Shown piece after piece: positions 19,351 to 30,897 of a DNA stretch of 64,000 nucleotides. This stretch comes from Diaporthe sp. PMI_573. Taxonomy: Eukaryota > Ascomycota > Sordariomycetes > Diaporthales > Diaporthaceae. The notes under the pieces were generated by a model, which had not been told where the DNA came from, ran no database searches, and worked only from the letters and a program-made list of their open reading frames with translations. Where the stretch lies: assembly GCA_021399435.1 (NCBI GenBank), contig JAJTUP010000040.1, positions 186,001 through 250,000 of the forward strand. Reading direction: 5' to 3'. Both the position numbers and the translations under genes were made by a program. Positions within the stretch are counted from its first letter, which is position 1, and the number at the start of each line of letters is the position of its first letter.

Positions 19351-22177
19351 CAGTGTTGCTAATAATATAAACAATACGTATATTGGCAATATGGACCCCC
19401 TCGCAATAATATCGTATTGTCAAGAGGCGATATTGTATTACCCAATATGAACATGACCCATATTGTATTGTATTGCCAAGAACCCAATATATTGGCAGTG
19501 TGACAATACATCCAATATATTCCACGTGGACCTCATCATTCATCTGCCTCAGCGAAAACCTCGTCACCTTGAAAATCTCGTATCCCAAACCATGACTTCA
19601 GGCACTCCAATGCTTCAATCACATCACTCCCAAGTCGATTTCGACGGTCTGTAATCGTTATCTTTGCCCCAGAGAAGAGTCGTTCGGGCTCCGCAGACAT
19701 TGCAGGAATTGACAATATATCCACGGCCATCTTGCTCAGGCTCGGGTAGTTTTTCTGCTGCGTCTCCTCTAGCCACCATGCAAGGGCGCTCGTAAAACCA
19801 TAAACCCGTTCAGACTTGCAATAACGCTCGTATTCGTCCGTGATGAGTGACGGCTGCAGGTGCTTGTTCCGCCAATTCAAGAACTCGTTCGTGGTCGCCG
19901 ATGGGGCCTCGCAGAGTGGAAGAGGTGATTCCACAGGCTTATATTCGTTCCACAGCGCCTCAAGCAACTCCTTCGACGACTCAACCCACTCCTTTTTCCA
20001 GTTCTCCTGGATGTAGTGCCATTTATGCGAAGGGTGGAGCACGATAGCTGCAACGTAGGCAGGTGATTCATCAGTAAGGCGGTAATACTTGTCCATCTTC
20101 GCCCAGCCCGAGTTATACATCGGTGCCATCACCGGATCGTCGACATTTGCCTCCTTGCCGGCTTCGAATTGTGCCAATACGAAGTCCATAGCCAGGAGGA
20201 CATTGTCGAGTGTTGCAAACGATGATTCGAGAGCCTTAGTCGTCATCTTCAGCTTCTCTAAGAAGGACTTGATCTTCTCCAAGATGGTCCAGTCCTCTGA
20301 AGAGAGCTCGTCTCCAGCGCAGTCTGCTTCCGTCCATTTGTTGAAATAGCCGTCAATTGCGTCTCTAAGATTCAAGGCCGCTCTCAACATGGTATACCAC
20401 GAGCTCCACCTTGTGTCGTTGTCTCGCGCAAGCTTACGGTTATGGCTGATAGCAAGAAACTTTTGGCTGCGCTGAACATTCCGTTGGGTGTAAACGACGA
20501 AGTTGTGAAGCTTGCCAAGAGGTCCCTTCTTCCGCCACGCTTCAGTATGCTTTAGTGTCACATTATACAGACCTGGATCGTCGCGTTCGAGCTTCTCATT
20601 GTCGGTCACGAAGAGGAAGGCTTTAGCGGCGAGATTGATGATATGACCTTGGCAGCGGAGTCGGTGAACTTTGGGATCGTATCGGATGTCATATCGGCGA
20701 AGGAGGCCTGTGGGATGTTAGAACCAGTCAGTAGAAACGGTGAGTTGTACTGACCAAGCGAAAGGGATCTCATCATTGTGTCGTTATTGCCAGCATTGTC
20801 CATCACGAAATATCCGAGTTTTGAAGCAAAGCCCCATCCGTCAACCACTTCCAAAATCGCCGCCGCGAGGTGAGAACCGTCGTGCTCACTGTCGATGTCT
20901 TTCAACGCCAAAATATGGTGTTCCAGCTGGCCGTCTTCCGTGACATAGTGGCCGACTACGCCCAAGATGGCCAAAGAGTTGGGAGAAGTCCAAAGGTCGC
21001 AGCTGATGTGAATTCTTGACTTCGCCGACTGTATGCGCTGCTTGACCTTGTCCTTCTGGTCTTCATACTGCCGCATGATCCATTTCCTAATGGTCTCGTG
21101 CGTATCTGGAAGCCAAGTATCGATATCGTTGTTGATGTAGGCCAAGAGTGCCCGGAACTCTGGGCATTCTACAAGCCGAAATGGGAGAGAGCAGGCCGTA
21201 ATAAACCTCACGTACAACACTTCGAGCTGGTCAGGGTCGATCGAATCTCCGGATTGATCGTTGAGCCGACGGCGTTTGCGGGGATTTTCTTCTGCTGCAG
21301 CACGAGCTTGTTCGAGGATCGTTCGTATCGTTGTCACTTTAGCTGTTCGCAGTGCTCCTTTTGGCAGACCGTGGCCGTCAGGAGGAGGGTCCATAAGATG
21401 TTTTGCAGGAGCCGCAGTACCCCCAGAACAGGCATATGCTCTGTCACAATGTTTGCAACGCCACTCTTCTTTTCCGGTCCGCGGATTGTAGTATCTCGTC
21501 TCCATCTCCTCGTCTGGCATATGAGAGAAGACCCATGACGTTCTGGGTTTGGTGGAGGAGGTTGTGGAGGCTGTGCGAGGTCGAGATGACTGGCATTTGG
21601 GCGTTTGGCTCTGGTCTAGGTCATTCAACTGCCGGCTGGAAAACTCCGAAACGTCGACTGAAATTGACTCTCTTCGTTGCGACCATTGGCCAAAAGGGAG
21701 GCATTGTTGAGGCATGGCGGTACGGTTAGTACAGTAGGCTCGACAGTGATAAAGAAAATGGGCAGAGGTGACAATGGACCATGGCCAATGTCGGCAGGCA
21801 ACCACCGGTAGGCCCGGCCCAACATGGTCCGCACCAATCGTACCTCTTATACCTCCCCTGACGCGTGGAAGAAACGCGTGGTCGCGTGTTAGGTCTGATT
21901 GTCAATAAAGACGTGTGTTGAGGTAAATGCTAGCCAATAAAGTGCCCAGTATCCCTATTGCTGGTATAGGGTAAGGCCTGCCCGCTACTGTCAAAAGGCA
22001 ATTTCGCCCCAGGACTGACAACCCAATATAAATAATATATTGCCAATATGGACATCATCATATTATATTGTCACAATATCAAATTCTTCATATCATATTG
22101 TCACAATATGAGAAAGTCCATATCATATGGGTTATATTACAATATACTACTTTATTGCCATACTATTGGCAACACTG
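19351..22177 (-). mobile_element. hAT-1 DNA transposon, apparently complete
   Basis: A 2827-bp element bounded by inverted ends CAGTGTTGCTAATA (left) and CAGTGTTGCCAATA (right, reverse complement), 13 of 14 identical. Both subterminal regions are packed with CAATAT/ATATTG units, likely transposase-binding sites. It carries one transposase gene on the minus strand. The flanking octamers (CCGACTGC left, GGTGAAGG right) do not match, so the expected 8-bp target duplication is lost or the ends are slightly different. A related solo end lies at 17553-17609. Confidence 0.8.
19536..21715 (-). CDS. hAT-1 transposase
   Basis: Exons complement 20755-21715 and 19536-20707, joined across a 47-bp GT-AG intron (20708-20754), give an intact 710-residue protein. 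The chosen start at 21715 (MPQQCLPFGQ) precedes all conserved regions. In order: a BED-type zinc finger (YYNPRTGKEEWRCKHCDRAY with a downstream H), the RNase H-fold core starting ISCDLWTSPNSLAILGVVGH, YFVMDNAGNNDTMM, then after the intron LRCQGHIINLAAKAF and DNDTRWSSWYTML, and the C-terminal dimerisation region NYPSLSKMAVDILSIPAMSA followed by EPERLFSGAK and RNRLG. The Asp and Glu residues expected for catalysis are present. No stop or frameshift was seen, so it may still be active. Confidence 0.85.
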
Positions 22178-22803
22178 GGTGAAGGAAAGGGTAGTATCAA
22201 GACCTTTGCCTCAAGTACCAGCGGGTAATGGGTGCCCAGTACTCATCCCACCTCTCATCAGCCATATCACCAAGGGTTCCCTGAAGTGCGTCGCCCCATC
22301 TGCAGGGCCAATAGAAAATTACTGATATATTAGGCTTGGCGAAGTTTGTCGCTACCTGGGGTATAGCGCTGACCTGGCCGCCAGCATGGTTGGCGTATCG
22401 TACGAGACAGGGAGGCTGGCCTAGATTGTGATCCACATGGGTTTAACCAAGGGAGCTGGTAACCCCGATTGGTGAAGTCACAAGGAGGAACATCGCAACA
22501 CCAAAGAAGAAGCATTCCCCATCCGTGCCGCACCGGGAAAGATTAGCGGTGGCGGGTCGCAATCCCTACCCTTGATCCACGGGGAAGGGGCCCGGCATTG
22601 ATCTTGGCCCCGTGTAGCATGAGGCAATTCAAGGCATTTTGATAATAGAATGAATTCCAGGTCTTTCATGCCCCTTTACTCGCTACTGTCTACCAGCCGG
22701 GTTTGGTGTGGTATCCAGGGCCCAAAGTAGGATGACCACCGACTGCTCTGCAACATCCGACCTCTCTCAAGCTCCCCTGTCGGAAATGCATCCTTTTGAA
22801 GCT
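22178..22803. other. Intergenic, nothing recognised
   Basis: About 630 bases between hAT-1 and the membrane-protein remnant. Short overlapping frames on the minus strand (22197-22669) look non-coding. Confidence 0.35.
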
Positions 22804-23233
22804 TCAGCAGGGTGGTGAGTCAGTCTGATCAATACTGCGAAGCTCGTGCTGAGATTGATCAACATTGCGAAGCTCATACTGAGATGCAGAGCTTTGGCGG
22901 CACACAACATTTTCCCAAAGCTGACGGAGATAGAGTACCCATATCTGGCGAAGATACAAGTACACTCCGCCAGGGACACAGGCGAAGTAGACAACCTGAA
23001 ACGTCAGCCTCAAACTTTTGACGTGTCAAAGAACGGACTCACCAGAGAGAAATCATCGTATGGGCCAATAAGCAAGGCAAACCAGACTGCTCCGTGGAGG
23101 AGCAACATCGCCAACGCCGGAACCAACCACTTTACACTCTGCTGCGCTGTAAAAACAATTGAGAGAACTCCTCCAAAACGTCGCAAGATCGCCCAACACT
23201 CCCATGTTAGATATAGGTATAGCTCGCCAACCG
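22804..23233 (-). pseudogene. C-terminal remnant of a membrane protein
   Basis: Two exons on the minus strand, about 23043-23233 and 22804-22995, separated by a 47-bp GT-AG intron (22996-23042). Spliced, they read LYLTWECWAILRRFGGVLSI, VKWLVPALAMLLLHGAVWFA, LLIGPYDDFSLVVYFACVPG and GVYLYLRQIWVLYLRQLW, followed by a polar tail. At least two hydrophobic stretches could span a membrane. A stop lies just upstream and no start was found, so the N-terminus is missing. Family not recognised. Confidence 0.4.
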
Positions 23234-24680
23234 CTCGTTAACCGAGAGGCAGCTAAGCAGAGCTGAGAAACTTATAGATGCTGGTAACCTCGGGGAAGAC
23301 TCGGCCTGTGCGAATGGCCACCAGGTGTACGCGATTGCTTAGGATAACAGAGGATATTATGGTGTGGGGAGTGCTAGACTAGGGGTTAAACTGGTGAATA
23401 AGAGGCTAGGTCAGATAATAGTCTTATAGCATAATGGAAACAGGCATGGCTTAATTTGTCTAAATCAGGGCCGCAGGCATCACATTATGGCTGAGTCCTC
23501 TCTGCTACCGGTAGCTTAGACCCGCCCTCATACGTTGTCTCTATAGATGTTCGGAAACCACTGCTTCTTCAGGCATATCTGGGGCGACAATGATATAGTG
23601 CTAGTTCTAGGGGCTAAGACAGCAGGAGTCTATGTTACGCTATACTCGTACACGCCGGGCAATGCTACGGTCACCTACAGCCTCTAACAGCCTTCGTTGA
23701 GTCCTATTGGCCTCTCTGTCATGGACAAGCGTCCGCCCGTTGACCAGGAGGCAGCCAAGGGGAGCTAGGGGACTCGAGGATGCCGGTAGGTGTCAAGGCA
23801 GACTCAGCTTGCATGATTATTCAGGGATGGTAGAGCAGAAGGAACATCATGTGGTGGGGGCACGTGTTCAGCGGGTCAGGGGTTGGGTACCCCGTTTTCG
23901 AACTCCGACGCTCACATGTGAACCAAGCCCAGGGAAGCTCACCCATAAGTTCATGCGTGCGAAGCCGTGCTTGCCGAACACGCCACCAGGCTTCAAACTT
24001 CAAGCGTTGGTCAGCCTCAGGTGCGGAATGGATACAGGGATCTGGCGGACTGGCAGCCTAGGGCTCACCGTCCCTGCCTGGTCCTGGGACACAGCCTCGC
24101 GCTCTTTCTCCGAGCCCTTTTGAAGTTCCATGTCCTGGCGCCTGCCGCCATGAGATCTCCGGTCCACCCCGTGCACTGTCCCCTGCGCCGCCGTCGGCTG
24201 GCGGACTCGATATGCCCAGAGCCGTCGAGGGAAGGCCGGGGGGGGGGGGCACGAGATCCCCGCGAGCCACGCAGAGACCATATGGAGGGAACCGTCAATC
24301 CCCTCTAACAGTGCCTTGCCGGCGACTTGGTCCAATCAAACGATGCCATCCCTTCCACGTCTCGTCACCCGAACCACACCACCATGTCCCAAGCTCCACT
24401 GAAGAGTCACCGATAAGGGCTGATCGTCATGTTAGAGGGCGGCAGGACGCACGAGTCCAGCTGCCTGCGGTCGAAAACTGAGCGGGAGGCCTGAGCGGGA
24501 GGCCCGCAAGCAGGCTTGTCTGCCCCCTCAGGGCCGTGTATTTATGGTAGTGCCTCTCCACATCCTCATATCTGCAGTTCCTCATTGTCTTCCATCAGCT
24601 CTCATCATACATAGTAGCAACAGAGCACCTGCCAACGATCAGCATCCGCCGACGGTCAACAGCATCCAACAACTTCCACG
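23234..24680. other. 1.4 kb without a supported gene
   Basis: Two stretches, near 23237-23330 and 23738-23830, share an imperfect motif (GAGGCAGCTAAG / GAGGCAGCCAAGG and flanking similarity), suggesting an old local duplication. A G-run lies at 24239-24250. The region before 24680 would contain the promoter of the next gene, with a TATTTATGG box near 24540. Confidence 0.3.
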
Positions 24681-25211
24681 ATGATATCTGACAACAGCAG
24701 GGGAGTGCGCCGAGCAACCGATAAGTCTGGAGGTACAAAGCCTAACAGCTCGACCGGCGAACCAAAGACGACCGAAAGACACCATAAGCTTGGGGACCCC
24801 GAATCTCGCCAGATGTCCACCACGACTGCCAGCGCCTCTGCAGGCAACTCGACCAAGCGACCCAGGGCACAAGGAGATGGTGATTTGGACGATCCGACGA
24901 ACCGGGCCGCTAAGGCGCCGAGGCTTACACGGCTTCCCTGTGACGAAGACGAGGACGACGAGATCAGCTCCGACGGCATAGAGTCTAGAGTAGACGGAGT
25001 CGAAGAGAGCATCACCTACATTACAGCCACCCCTATTGCCGGCGGTAACGTGATCGTGACGATCCCCGGGCGGAACGGCGACCCACCGTCGTTGACCGAG
25101 CTCAGAAAAGCAGGCTTCGAGGCATTCAAGACCTCTCAAGGAGTCTTCGGCCACCACACCATCCGGGACAACTTGAGGCGGATGGCCACGGCAACTAAAC
25201 TGATTGGCTAG
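24681..25211 (+). CDS. Hypothetical protein, Ser/Thr-rich with acidic centre
   Basis: A 176-residue frame preceded by a CT/CA-rich leader and a TATTTATGG box about 140 bp upstream, an arrangement typical of an expressed fungal gene. Residues 1-75 are Ser/Thr/Lys-rich. Residues 88-100 are acidic (PCDEDEDDEISSDG). Residues 112-176 look globular (ITYITATPIAGGNVIVTIPG, LRKAGFEAFKTSQGVFGHHT, DNLRRMATATKLIG). No known domain was recognised. Confidence 0.45.
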   Translation: MISDNSRGVRRATDKSGGTKPNSSTGEPKTTERHHKLGDPESRQMSTTTASASAGNSTKRPRAQGDGDLDDPTNRAAKAPRLTRLPCDEDEDDEISSDGIESRVDGVEESITYITATPIAGGNVIVTIPGRNGDPPSLTELRKAGFEAFKTSQGVFGHHTIRDNLRRMATATKLIG

Positions 25212-26165
25212 TGAGCGACGAACTTCGGCCCGCCTCTGCCCGGGGGCGGAGGGAGGCACGGGGGGGACGGAATGCGTCTGCCGAACAACAGCTGCATTGT
25301 CGACCAATCGTGCGCTCCGAAAACCAAGTGGAGAGCCCCTGCCGAGGCTCCCCGGGAGCCGCATTGGATCTCTACGAGGGGACGCCCCACTTGGGCCACT
25401 TCCAGAGGACGAAACTTTGAAAAGAATAAATTCCTCACAATTCAAAACTTTAGTCCGTGCGCCTGCTTTACCAGTAGCGCGTTGGCCGGCGTGATACGGG
25501 TAAGCATCCCGGTTGCTGAGCGCTCCATCCTCCTGAAGAACCTGGTTGAGGGCCTACAGTTGTATTTAGCTAGCTGGCAGCGCCCCTGGGCGCGCCCCCA
25601 CAAACCGAAGCAGAACAACAATCGAAGAGGAATCACCATTGAATGCACCGTCGCCCACTACGTGACTATCTAGGTCTCGAAGCGGCCCCTACTCAGCCCG
25701 TGCCTCTCCCCAATGTCACCTAGCCGGTTCGAGAAGATTTGGCTGATTTCAAGTCTTGTTTGTTGACCTGCCCAAATCTAATATGGACTAGTAAACCGAA
25801 ATGATGGTCATGGCGATGATTTCGAGCACGAAACAGAGGACTTCGTCTAAGATCACACAGATAACGAGTTCAATTTCGGAACCATCCTCGTGGGCAACAA
25901 TGAAGGCAGCGACCTTTACAACAGCGCAATCCACGATGAAGATGCCTACCACAATGTGTTCAACGAGACCGGCTCAGAGAATGGGCCTGAGGGCACTCCC
26001 GCCAACTCCAACCGATCACTGGAGCCGAACAACACCGTCGCAGACGTTCTGTGTGAAGTCTTCACTTTTTCGACCGAAATGAACTCGACGCTGTAATGAG
26101 TTTGCTGGAAATACCATTGCTAGGACAACCTTAAGTTCAGGAAAGGGAGAGCGGTCAGCATAACA
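25212..26165. other. Remnant frame and unassigned sequence
   Basis: From about 25810 the plus strand reads an acidic, protein-like stretch with one internal stop (GDDFEHETEDFV, stop, DNEFNFGTILVGNNEGSDLY and on to TFSTEMNSTL, ending 26095). It looks like the C-terminus of a decayed gene I cannot name. The rest is unassigned. Confidence 0.3.
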
Positions 26166-26169
26166 GATT

Positions 26170-26272
26170 GAAGAACGTCAGGAATTTGGGGAACATCAGA
26201 AATTGTGGAACGTCAAAAATTGAGGAGCGTCAAAAATTGAGGAACGTCAAAAATTAAGGAACGTCAAAATAC
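26170..26272. repeat. Minisatellite, about 18-19 bp unit
   Basis: Five to six imperfect tandem copies of GGAACGTCAAAAATTGA. The first copies vary most (GGAACATCAGAAATTGT) and the last are nearly identical, as expected from one-sided expansion. Confidence 0.75.
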
Positions 26273-26787
26273 CTAGCTTGTCCCCTGTCAACATGGATGT
26301 GTTTGGTCGGTGGGTTGGGGGTCGACCCGCGCATCGCGTCTCTGTGGTTTGGTTACACTAGATTCGTGTTGCCCCGCAACTCAGCCGGCCGCTAATAATT
26401 TTTTTTTCTCGCGTGCTGCTAAAGCCGATTTGATCTTGTTGCGCTAGACTGGCTGGGGTCTGACCTTTCCCAGGCTGGCTAGTGCGAAGCCTCTTCCGCG
26501 CCGATGAAAACGCCAAGTCTAAACAGACCTAACCGTTCTCTTGTGCCGCATGGGGGCGTCAATACGGATGGGACGCATCTTTGCTGCTGCTATCATAGTA
26601 TGGGAGTGTCTCCCAGGAGGTTTTCGTCAATCTTCGTCTGCAAACCATTGACGAGGTGCTACAATACCCTGAAGCCATTTGCATTTAGTGCAGTCACAGG
26701 CGAAGGTTATTCTGCCATACCTGATTGTGTTCAGAAGGATCAGCCGAAAGCCGTAGCGTGGGCGTGTTCAGAAATCCTCACTGAGAT
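26273..26787. other. Intergenic, nothing recognised
   Basis: No supported gene. An open frame at 26504-26791 has no protein character. Confidence 0.3.
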
Positions 26788-27357
26788 TTAGCCAGCGAGA
26801 AGGCAAAGTGGCGCGCCCAAGGCGCAGAAACAATGCAACCGGCGTGTTCCTGTTCGATAAGGCTTCAGCTGGGGAGACCGACAATCGTCACGCCTCAAGC
26901 AGTACGGCGTAATAGTTATCCCCGTCCAGGCCCATGGCGCAACCACCAACAGCTGACCGTGCATGAGTGTGTTGGCAATTGGTTCAGTTGGTGGGAAGAC
27001 GAATCGGGGATTCATTGGATACAGGTTTATTAACGAGAAGACCCTGTTTTTCACAAGGCTGACGATCACATTCTCCTTTTTCTGCAAAGAGGTCGTCTCT
27101 GAAACCCATGGTTCAGCCACTCGTCTCCGTGGCAGCATAGTGGCATATTCATGAGTCGCCCACTCAGTTTTTGACAAGTCGACCGGACTGGCTAACCAGT
27201 ATTCGACACTAAAACGTTGGGTGGTGTGCAGGAACTCCTTAGACGTGAAGAGGGTGGCAGGGAGATTGCTGCCTGGCAAAGGCCTGTCAAATAACGTTGT
27301 ACTCAATTTGAATTGTAGGGAAGATGGCTGACAGGCACTTGGAAGCCTTGTCCACAA
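26788..27357 (-). CDS. Hypothetical protein, doubtful
   Basis: A 189-residue frame without introns. The stretch LPATLFTSKEFLHTTQRFSV, EYWLASPVDLSKTEWATHEY and FSLINLYPMNPRFVFPPTEP reads like real protein, while the C-terminal 50 residues are less convincing. No domain was recognised. It may be a remnant of a larger gene or a chance frame. Confidence 0.3.
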   Translation of the reverse strand: MWTRLPSACQPSSLQFKLSTTLFDRPLPGSNLPATLFTSKEFLHTTQRFSVEYWLASPVDLSKTEWATHEYATMLPRRRVAEPWVSETTSLQKKENVIVSLVKNRVFSLINLYPMNPRFVFPPTEPIANTLMHGQLLVVAPWAWTGITITPYCLRRDDCRSPQLKPYRTGTRRLHCFCALGAPLCLLAG

Positions 27358-27962
27358 TAGGTGCGCGAGGTGGTTGGGTCCTCCACTTTGCCGACGATTC
27401 GTCCCCCCCCCCCCGGAGGACCTTAACGATGCAGTAACACGTCCATGAGGCAGTCAAGATCCTTCGAGGAGGGTCAAACTGAGTCTAAAGCACAAGGATT
27501 GTATACGTGAATTCCATGGTACATGGTACACGAGTGCACAAGGTGGTTGGGGGCCCCTGTTGATAAAGCGTAACATCTTCTGCGTGAATCATTCCCATCA
27601 CCCGCCCCACATTTCGCTAGACCTGCATCAACGATGGTTTTCTATATACACATGGAATTAGGAGCGGCGGCTAACATGGGATGATCGATTTGTCAACATG
27701 AATGGCCAGGGGGGGATGCCGTGTTCTTGTTTTCTTGGCTTAGAGAGGTGGAGGGAGGTGGGAAGAGAGGCCCTAGTAAAAACGCGATATATACATGATG
27801 GAAACCCCATCGTTTCCATCTCATTCAATCTCTTTCAAGAATTACTCAAATTCCCGCCGGGGCTCAACCTGCTGCCAGTTCCATTGTTCACTTCTACCGG
27901 GTAAGCCTGAATGGTCGACGAGTCATGTGGTCAGGGAGCTAACAGTGTGTCCTGTCAGCTCC
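27358..27962. promoter_or_regulatory. Promoter and 5' leader of the AT-hook/Ulp1-like gene
   Basis: A C-run lies at 27406-27415. A TATA-like GATATATACATG at 27785-27796 precedes a probable leader. A likely 5'-UTR intron runs from 27901 (GTAAGC) through GAGCTAAC to CAG at 27958, five bases before the ATG chosen for the downstream gene. Confidence 0.45.
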
Positions 27963-29816
27963 ATGGAAACCTTGCTTTATCCCGACTCCGTAAATCCTCA
28001 GGGTAGACCAGATCGACACGAAAACCAAGACCTCGACCTCGACATTTTTGAATTATTTGGGACAGATCCCCCTCACTTTAGCTTCGACGATTCCCTCAAC
28101 TCTCCAACGTTCCATTCACTTACCGAGGACGACTTTAACCAGCTCATAGGGCCAACTACGGCTCTAATCCAACCCGGGCCTGAAAAAGCAGCTGATGACG
28201 GAGAGGATATTCCCGGAAACATACCTGATTTGAATAACAGCAATAACAATCTCTCCCCGGCTGAAACAGGCAGTACCTCATCTATGCCTGGACTCAACAC
28301 GCCAGCCAAAGGTAGCATCATGGTTGTCTCGGATGATCCGAGTCCTTGCTTAGACGAAACAAATCAATCGGAGAAATCATCCATTGAAGAGGAATCTATG
28401 TCTGTTCCAACTATGCTGTTCGCGGATACCTCAAGCTGGACCATGGCGGCAGGCGATGGCTCACCCCCATTTCTCTCTCCCGACAGTGGTCGTCTGCCGA
28501 GCGGTGAGCAACACACCGAAAAGAAAAAGAACAATATTCAAGTTGCTCCGCAGAGTCCATCGTCAAGCATTCCTCGAAATCAAGATTCTCTACGCAAGGT
28601 ACAAAAACGTCAGGGCCGTCCCAAAAAGATTGACAAGGCGGCCTCGTCTCGCCGTACGACAAGGAATACTACCACAAGGAGACTCAACGCACAACTGTCC
28701 GACGCACTTCAGCCAACACCGTCGCCCTCAATTACAGAACCAAGCATGGCCGGTCTGGCAGGTGACGAGGAACTCAGGATGCTCGAACCTGAGATCCTTC
28801 TGGACGACAGAGCGATTAACAGTGCCCTCCAGGTACTGGTCGGAATTGCCCCGTGTACCGTCACGGTAATAAACTCCATTACAGACAATGCAATCATCCC
28901 TACGAACACCTGGACACCAGACCTTAACCGAGAGACGAACCCCGAGCCAATCACACTTGTCCCTATCCAGATGACCAACCCTGAACCTTCTTGGCTCCTG
29001 AACGTACTCGATTCAACTGGTATGCGACTTCTCGATCCTATGCCGGCAAAGGATCGAACACAGGTGTCTAAGAAGAGGTTGGAGACACTCTTTGGCGACC
29101 AACGTGTGGTTTTACAACCTATCACAGAGGTGGACTGTGTTCTGCGGGCCACAGGCGCGGATACCGGCATTTCCATCGTCATCTATGCTATACAAGCTAT
29201 TCTGACATCCTGCGGAGTCAAAAGGAGCTTGCCCAGCACAGTAGACTTTGCGTTGTGGGGTGGTGTCATACTGCGACTTCTAAGGGCGGCTGCAGATGAA
29301 ACTTACGATCCTTCCTGGGATGATGACCTTGAGCCAGATATAGTCTCCCTACCTGGACGTGGTATGAAACTAGGTCTGCTTTGGTCCCCTGGCTCCGGAA
29401 GCGGCCCCTTCCAGATTGATTATAAAGCCGCTCAAGATGATATCAAGAACCAGCTCCAGTACCTATCCGAGCAGAAAGATCATTTGGTCGCAGCGAGAAA
29501 CGTCAAAATTCAGGCGATGGAAAGGGAAGCTGGAGATTTGCTTTCCATTAGTGCTGTTTTGACCGGTTTGATGGAAGCCACCGCTCAGCAGGCTGGGATG
29601 CTGGAAACGAAGAAGACGAAGTACAGGAAAATTGTCGAGATGCTAGTCGAACAACCAGCGGAGGAAGATAAGGTCCTCCAGAGGGCCGCCCAGGAGCGTC
29701 TGGAGGATTTGGAAAGACGCCAATCACAGAGGGAGACACTGGTTGGTGCAGCAAGAAGAGTTGTTGAAGCACTGGATCAACGTGCAAAGGCTCTTCAGGC
29801 TAAGCAGGATTTCTAA
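27963..29816 (+). CDS. AT-hook protein with inactive Ulp1-like protease fold
   Basis: Start at 27963, after a probable leader intron, gives 617 residues. Residues 1-200 are acidic and disordered. Residues 215-222 (KRQGRPKK) form an AT-hook, with further basic clusters to ~240. Residues ~280-420 follow the plan of fungal Ulp1/C48 cysteine proteases: LLDDRAINSALQVLVG, ITLVPIQ, SWLLNVLDSTGMRLLDPMP, then GADTGISIVIYAIQAIL and STVDFALWGGVILRLL. In active members the last motif is usually DCG and a His precedes the W. Here Cys is Thr and the His is absent, so SUMO-protease activity is unlikely. Residues ~490-617 form a long coiled coil. The frame is intact. The assignment is by motif order only and needs a profile search. 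Confidence 0.5.
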   Translation: METLLYPDSVNPQGRPDRHENQDLDLDIFELFGTDPPHFSFDDSLNSPTFHSLTEDDFNQLIGPTTALIQPGPEKAADDGEDIPGNIPDLNNSNNNLSPAETGSTSSMPGLNTPAKGSIMVVSDDPSPCLDETNQSEKSSIEEESMSVPTMLFADTSSWTMAAGDGSPPFLSPDSGRLPSGEQHTEKKKNNIQVAPQSPSSSIPRNQDSLRKVQKRQGRPKKIDKAASSRRTTRNTTTRRLNAQLSDALQPTPSPSITEPSMAGLAGDEELRMLEPEILLDDRAINSALQVLVGIAPCTVTVINSITDNAIIPTNTWTPDLNRETNPEPITLVPIQMTNPEPSWLLNVLDSTGMRLLDPMPAKDRTQVSKKRLETLFGDQRVVLQPITEVDCVLRATGADTGISIVIYAIQAILTSCGVKRSLPSTVDFALWGGVILRLLRAAADETYDPSWDDDLEPDIVSLPGRGMKLGLLWSPGSGSGPFQIDYKAAQDDIKNQLQYLSEQKDHLVAARNVKIQAMEREAGDLLSISAVLTGLMEATAQQAGMLETKKTKYRKIVEMLVEQPAEEDKVLQRAAQERLEDLERRQSQRETLVGAARRVVEALDQRAKALQAKQDF

Positions 29817-29939
29817 TCGGCTGAACGACTTGAAGCTTCAGCAGATCTTTTACTTATCGCTGTCTCGGCACTGAGAGGGGGGCCAATGGGTCCAAATTGG
29901 ATGGTATCGTCCCGAATCTCAGCCCAACATCATGTAGGC

Positions 29940-30578
29940 ACAGGATCTAGACCCGGCCGACCTCAGCTCGCCTTTGAGACTGCCTTGTTCCTAATTTAAG
30001 AATCCTTGTTTACAAAAAGTAGTAAAGCGGACACTAAACGATGCAAGATTAACATAATTAGATTCTGGGACACACCTCATATTGCAATATAAAAAGATAA
30101 ATGGAATTCCACATTGTATGTCGGAATTTGAACCAGGAAAATCTTTTCATCCTACATAACTAAATCGAAGATGGCACAAAATTCAAACCGAAACTCAGCT
30201 GACGCAGAGACCATCGAGAATGACGTGAATAGTCCAGGATTAATAGAATCACGACGAACCATGGCAGGAAATGATGAGGATAAACTTTTTGAACCCCCAC
30301 AAAAGCTGATCGGTGAAGGCACGCTGGCCAGCATATCCCTCAACCAGTTTGCCGAAAACGATGCGATTACCAACGTTGAAAAACAACAAACCCTGGACAA
30401 TTCTGATGTACACAATGGGAAAAAGCGCATATCTAGCGAAGAGCTTTTTGAGACTAACAAATTGGCTCAAAGGTGGAGTAGGAAGCGTAAATTCAGCAAA
30501 GTAGAAGGGGCAAGTGAAGCTGAGGAATCTATACCCAAGAGACTGAAACTAAGTAGCTTTACCCCTCCAACGAAGTGA
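29940..30578 (+). CDS. Small nuclear-like protein, duplicated-module copy B (coding part 30171-30578)
   Basis: A 135-residue frame at 30171-30578, MAQNSNRNSADAETIEN at the start and LAQRWSRKRKFSKVEGASEA near the end. It is paralogous to the frame at 9783-10067, with conserved N-terminus, SRR motif, FE..P segment and SRKRK-S-VEGA tail. This copy is longer and ends in a second basic cluster (IPKRLKLSSF). The ~200 bp upstream align with the copy A leader. A third, shorter copy of that leader sequence occurs at 31785-31850 without the coding part. Likely nuclear by its basic clusters. Function unknown. Confidence 0.5.
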
Positions 30579-30897
30579 ATGAAGCTATTTACCACCATGG
30601 GGGAATATGAGATGCAAGAATATTAGAATTAGATTAATCAGTATCATGCTTGAAATTGATCTGTAACGTGGAGGAAATATAATTATTCCAAAAAGGACAC
30701 AGGCTCTACTTCTAGGGGCATTTGCATCCACTGCGAACCTTCTGGTAAAACAAGGTCATGAGGAAATAAACTCGTGACAATGGTGGGCTGACCATGCGCT
30801 TTGAACCTCCTTGCTGAGAAGACACCCAGCTGGGCCTGATGGTCGAGAAAAAGCCAGAATTCCAAATTGCACGTAGACGTAAAACTGAAGAGCTTTC

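Noticed and set aside
23234..24335. Repeated GAGGCAGC(T/C)AAG segments and many short frames
   Set aside because: Only weak similarity between the two segments and no coherent protein. Noted as a possible old duplication but not called as genes.
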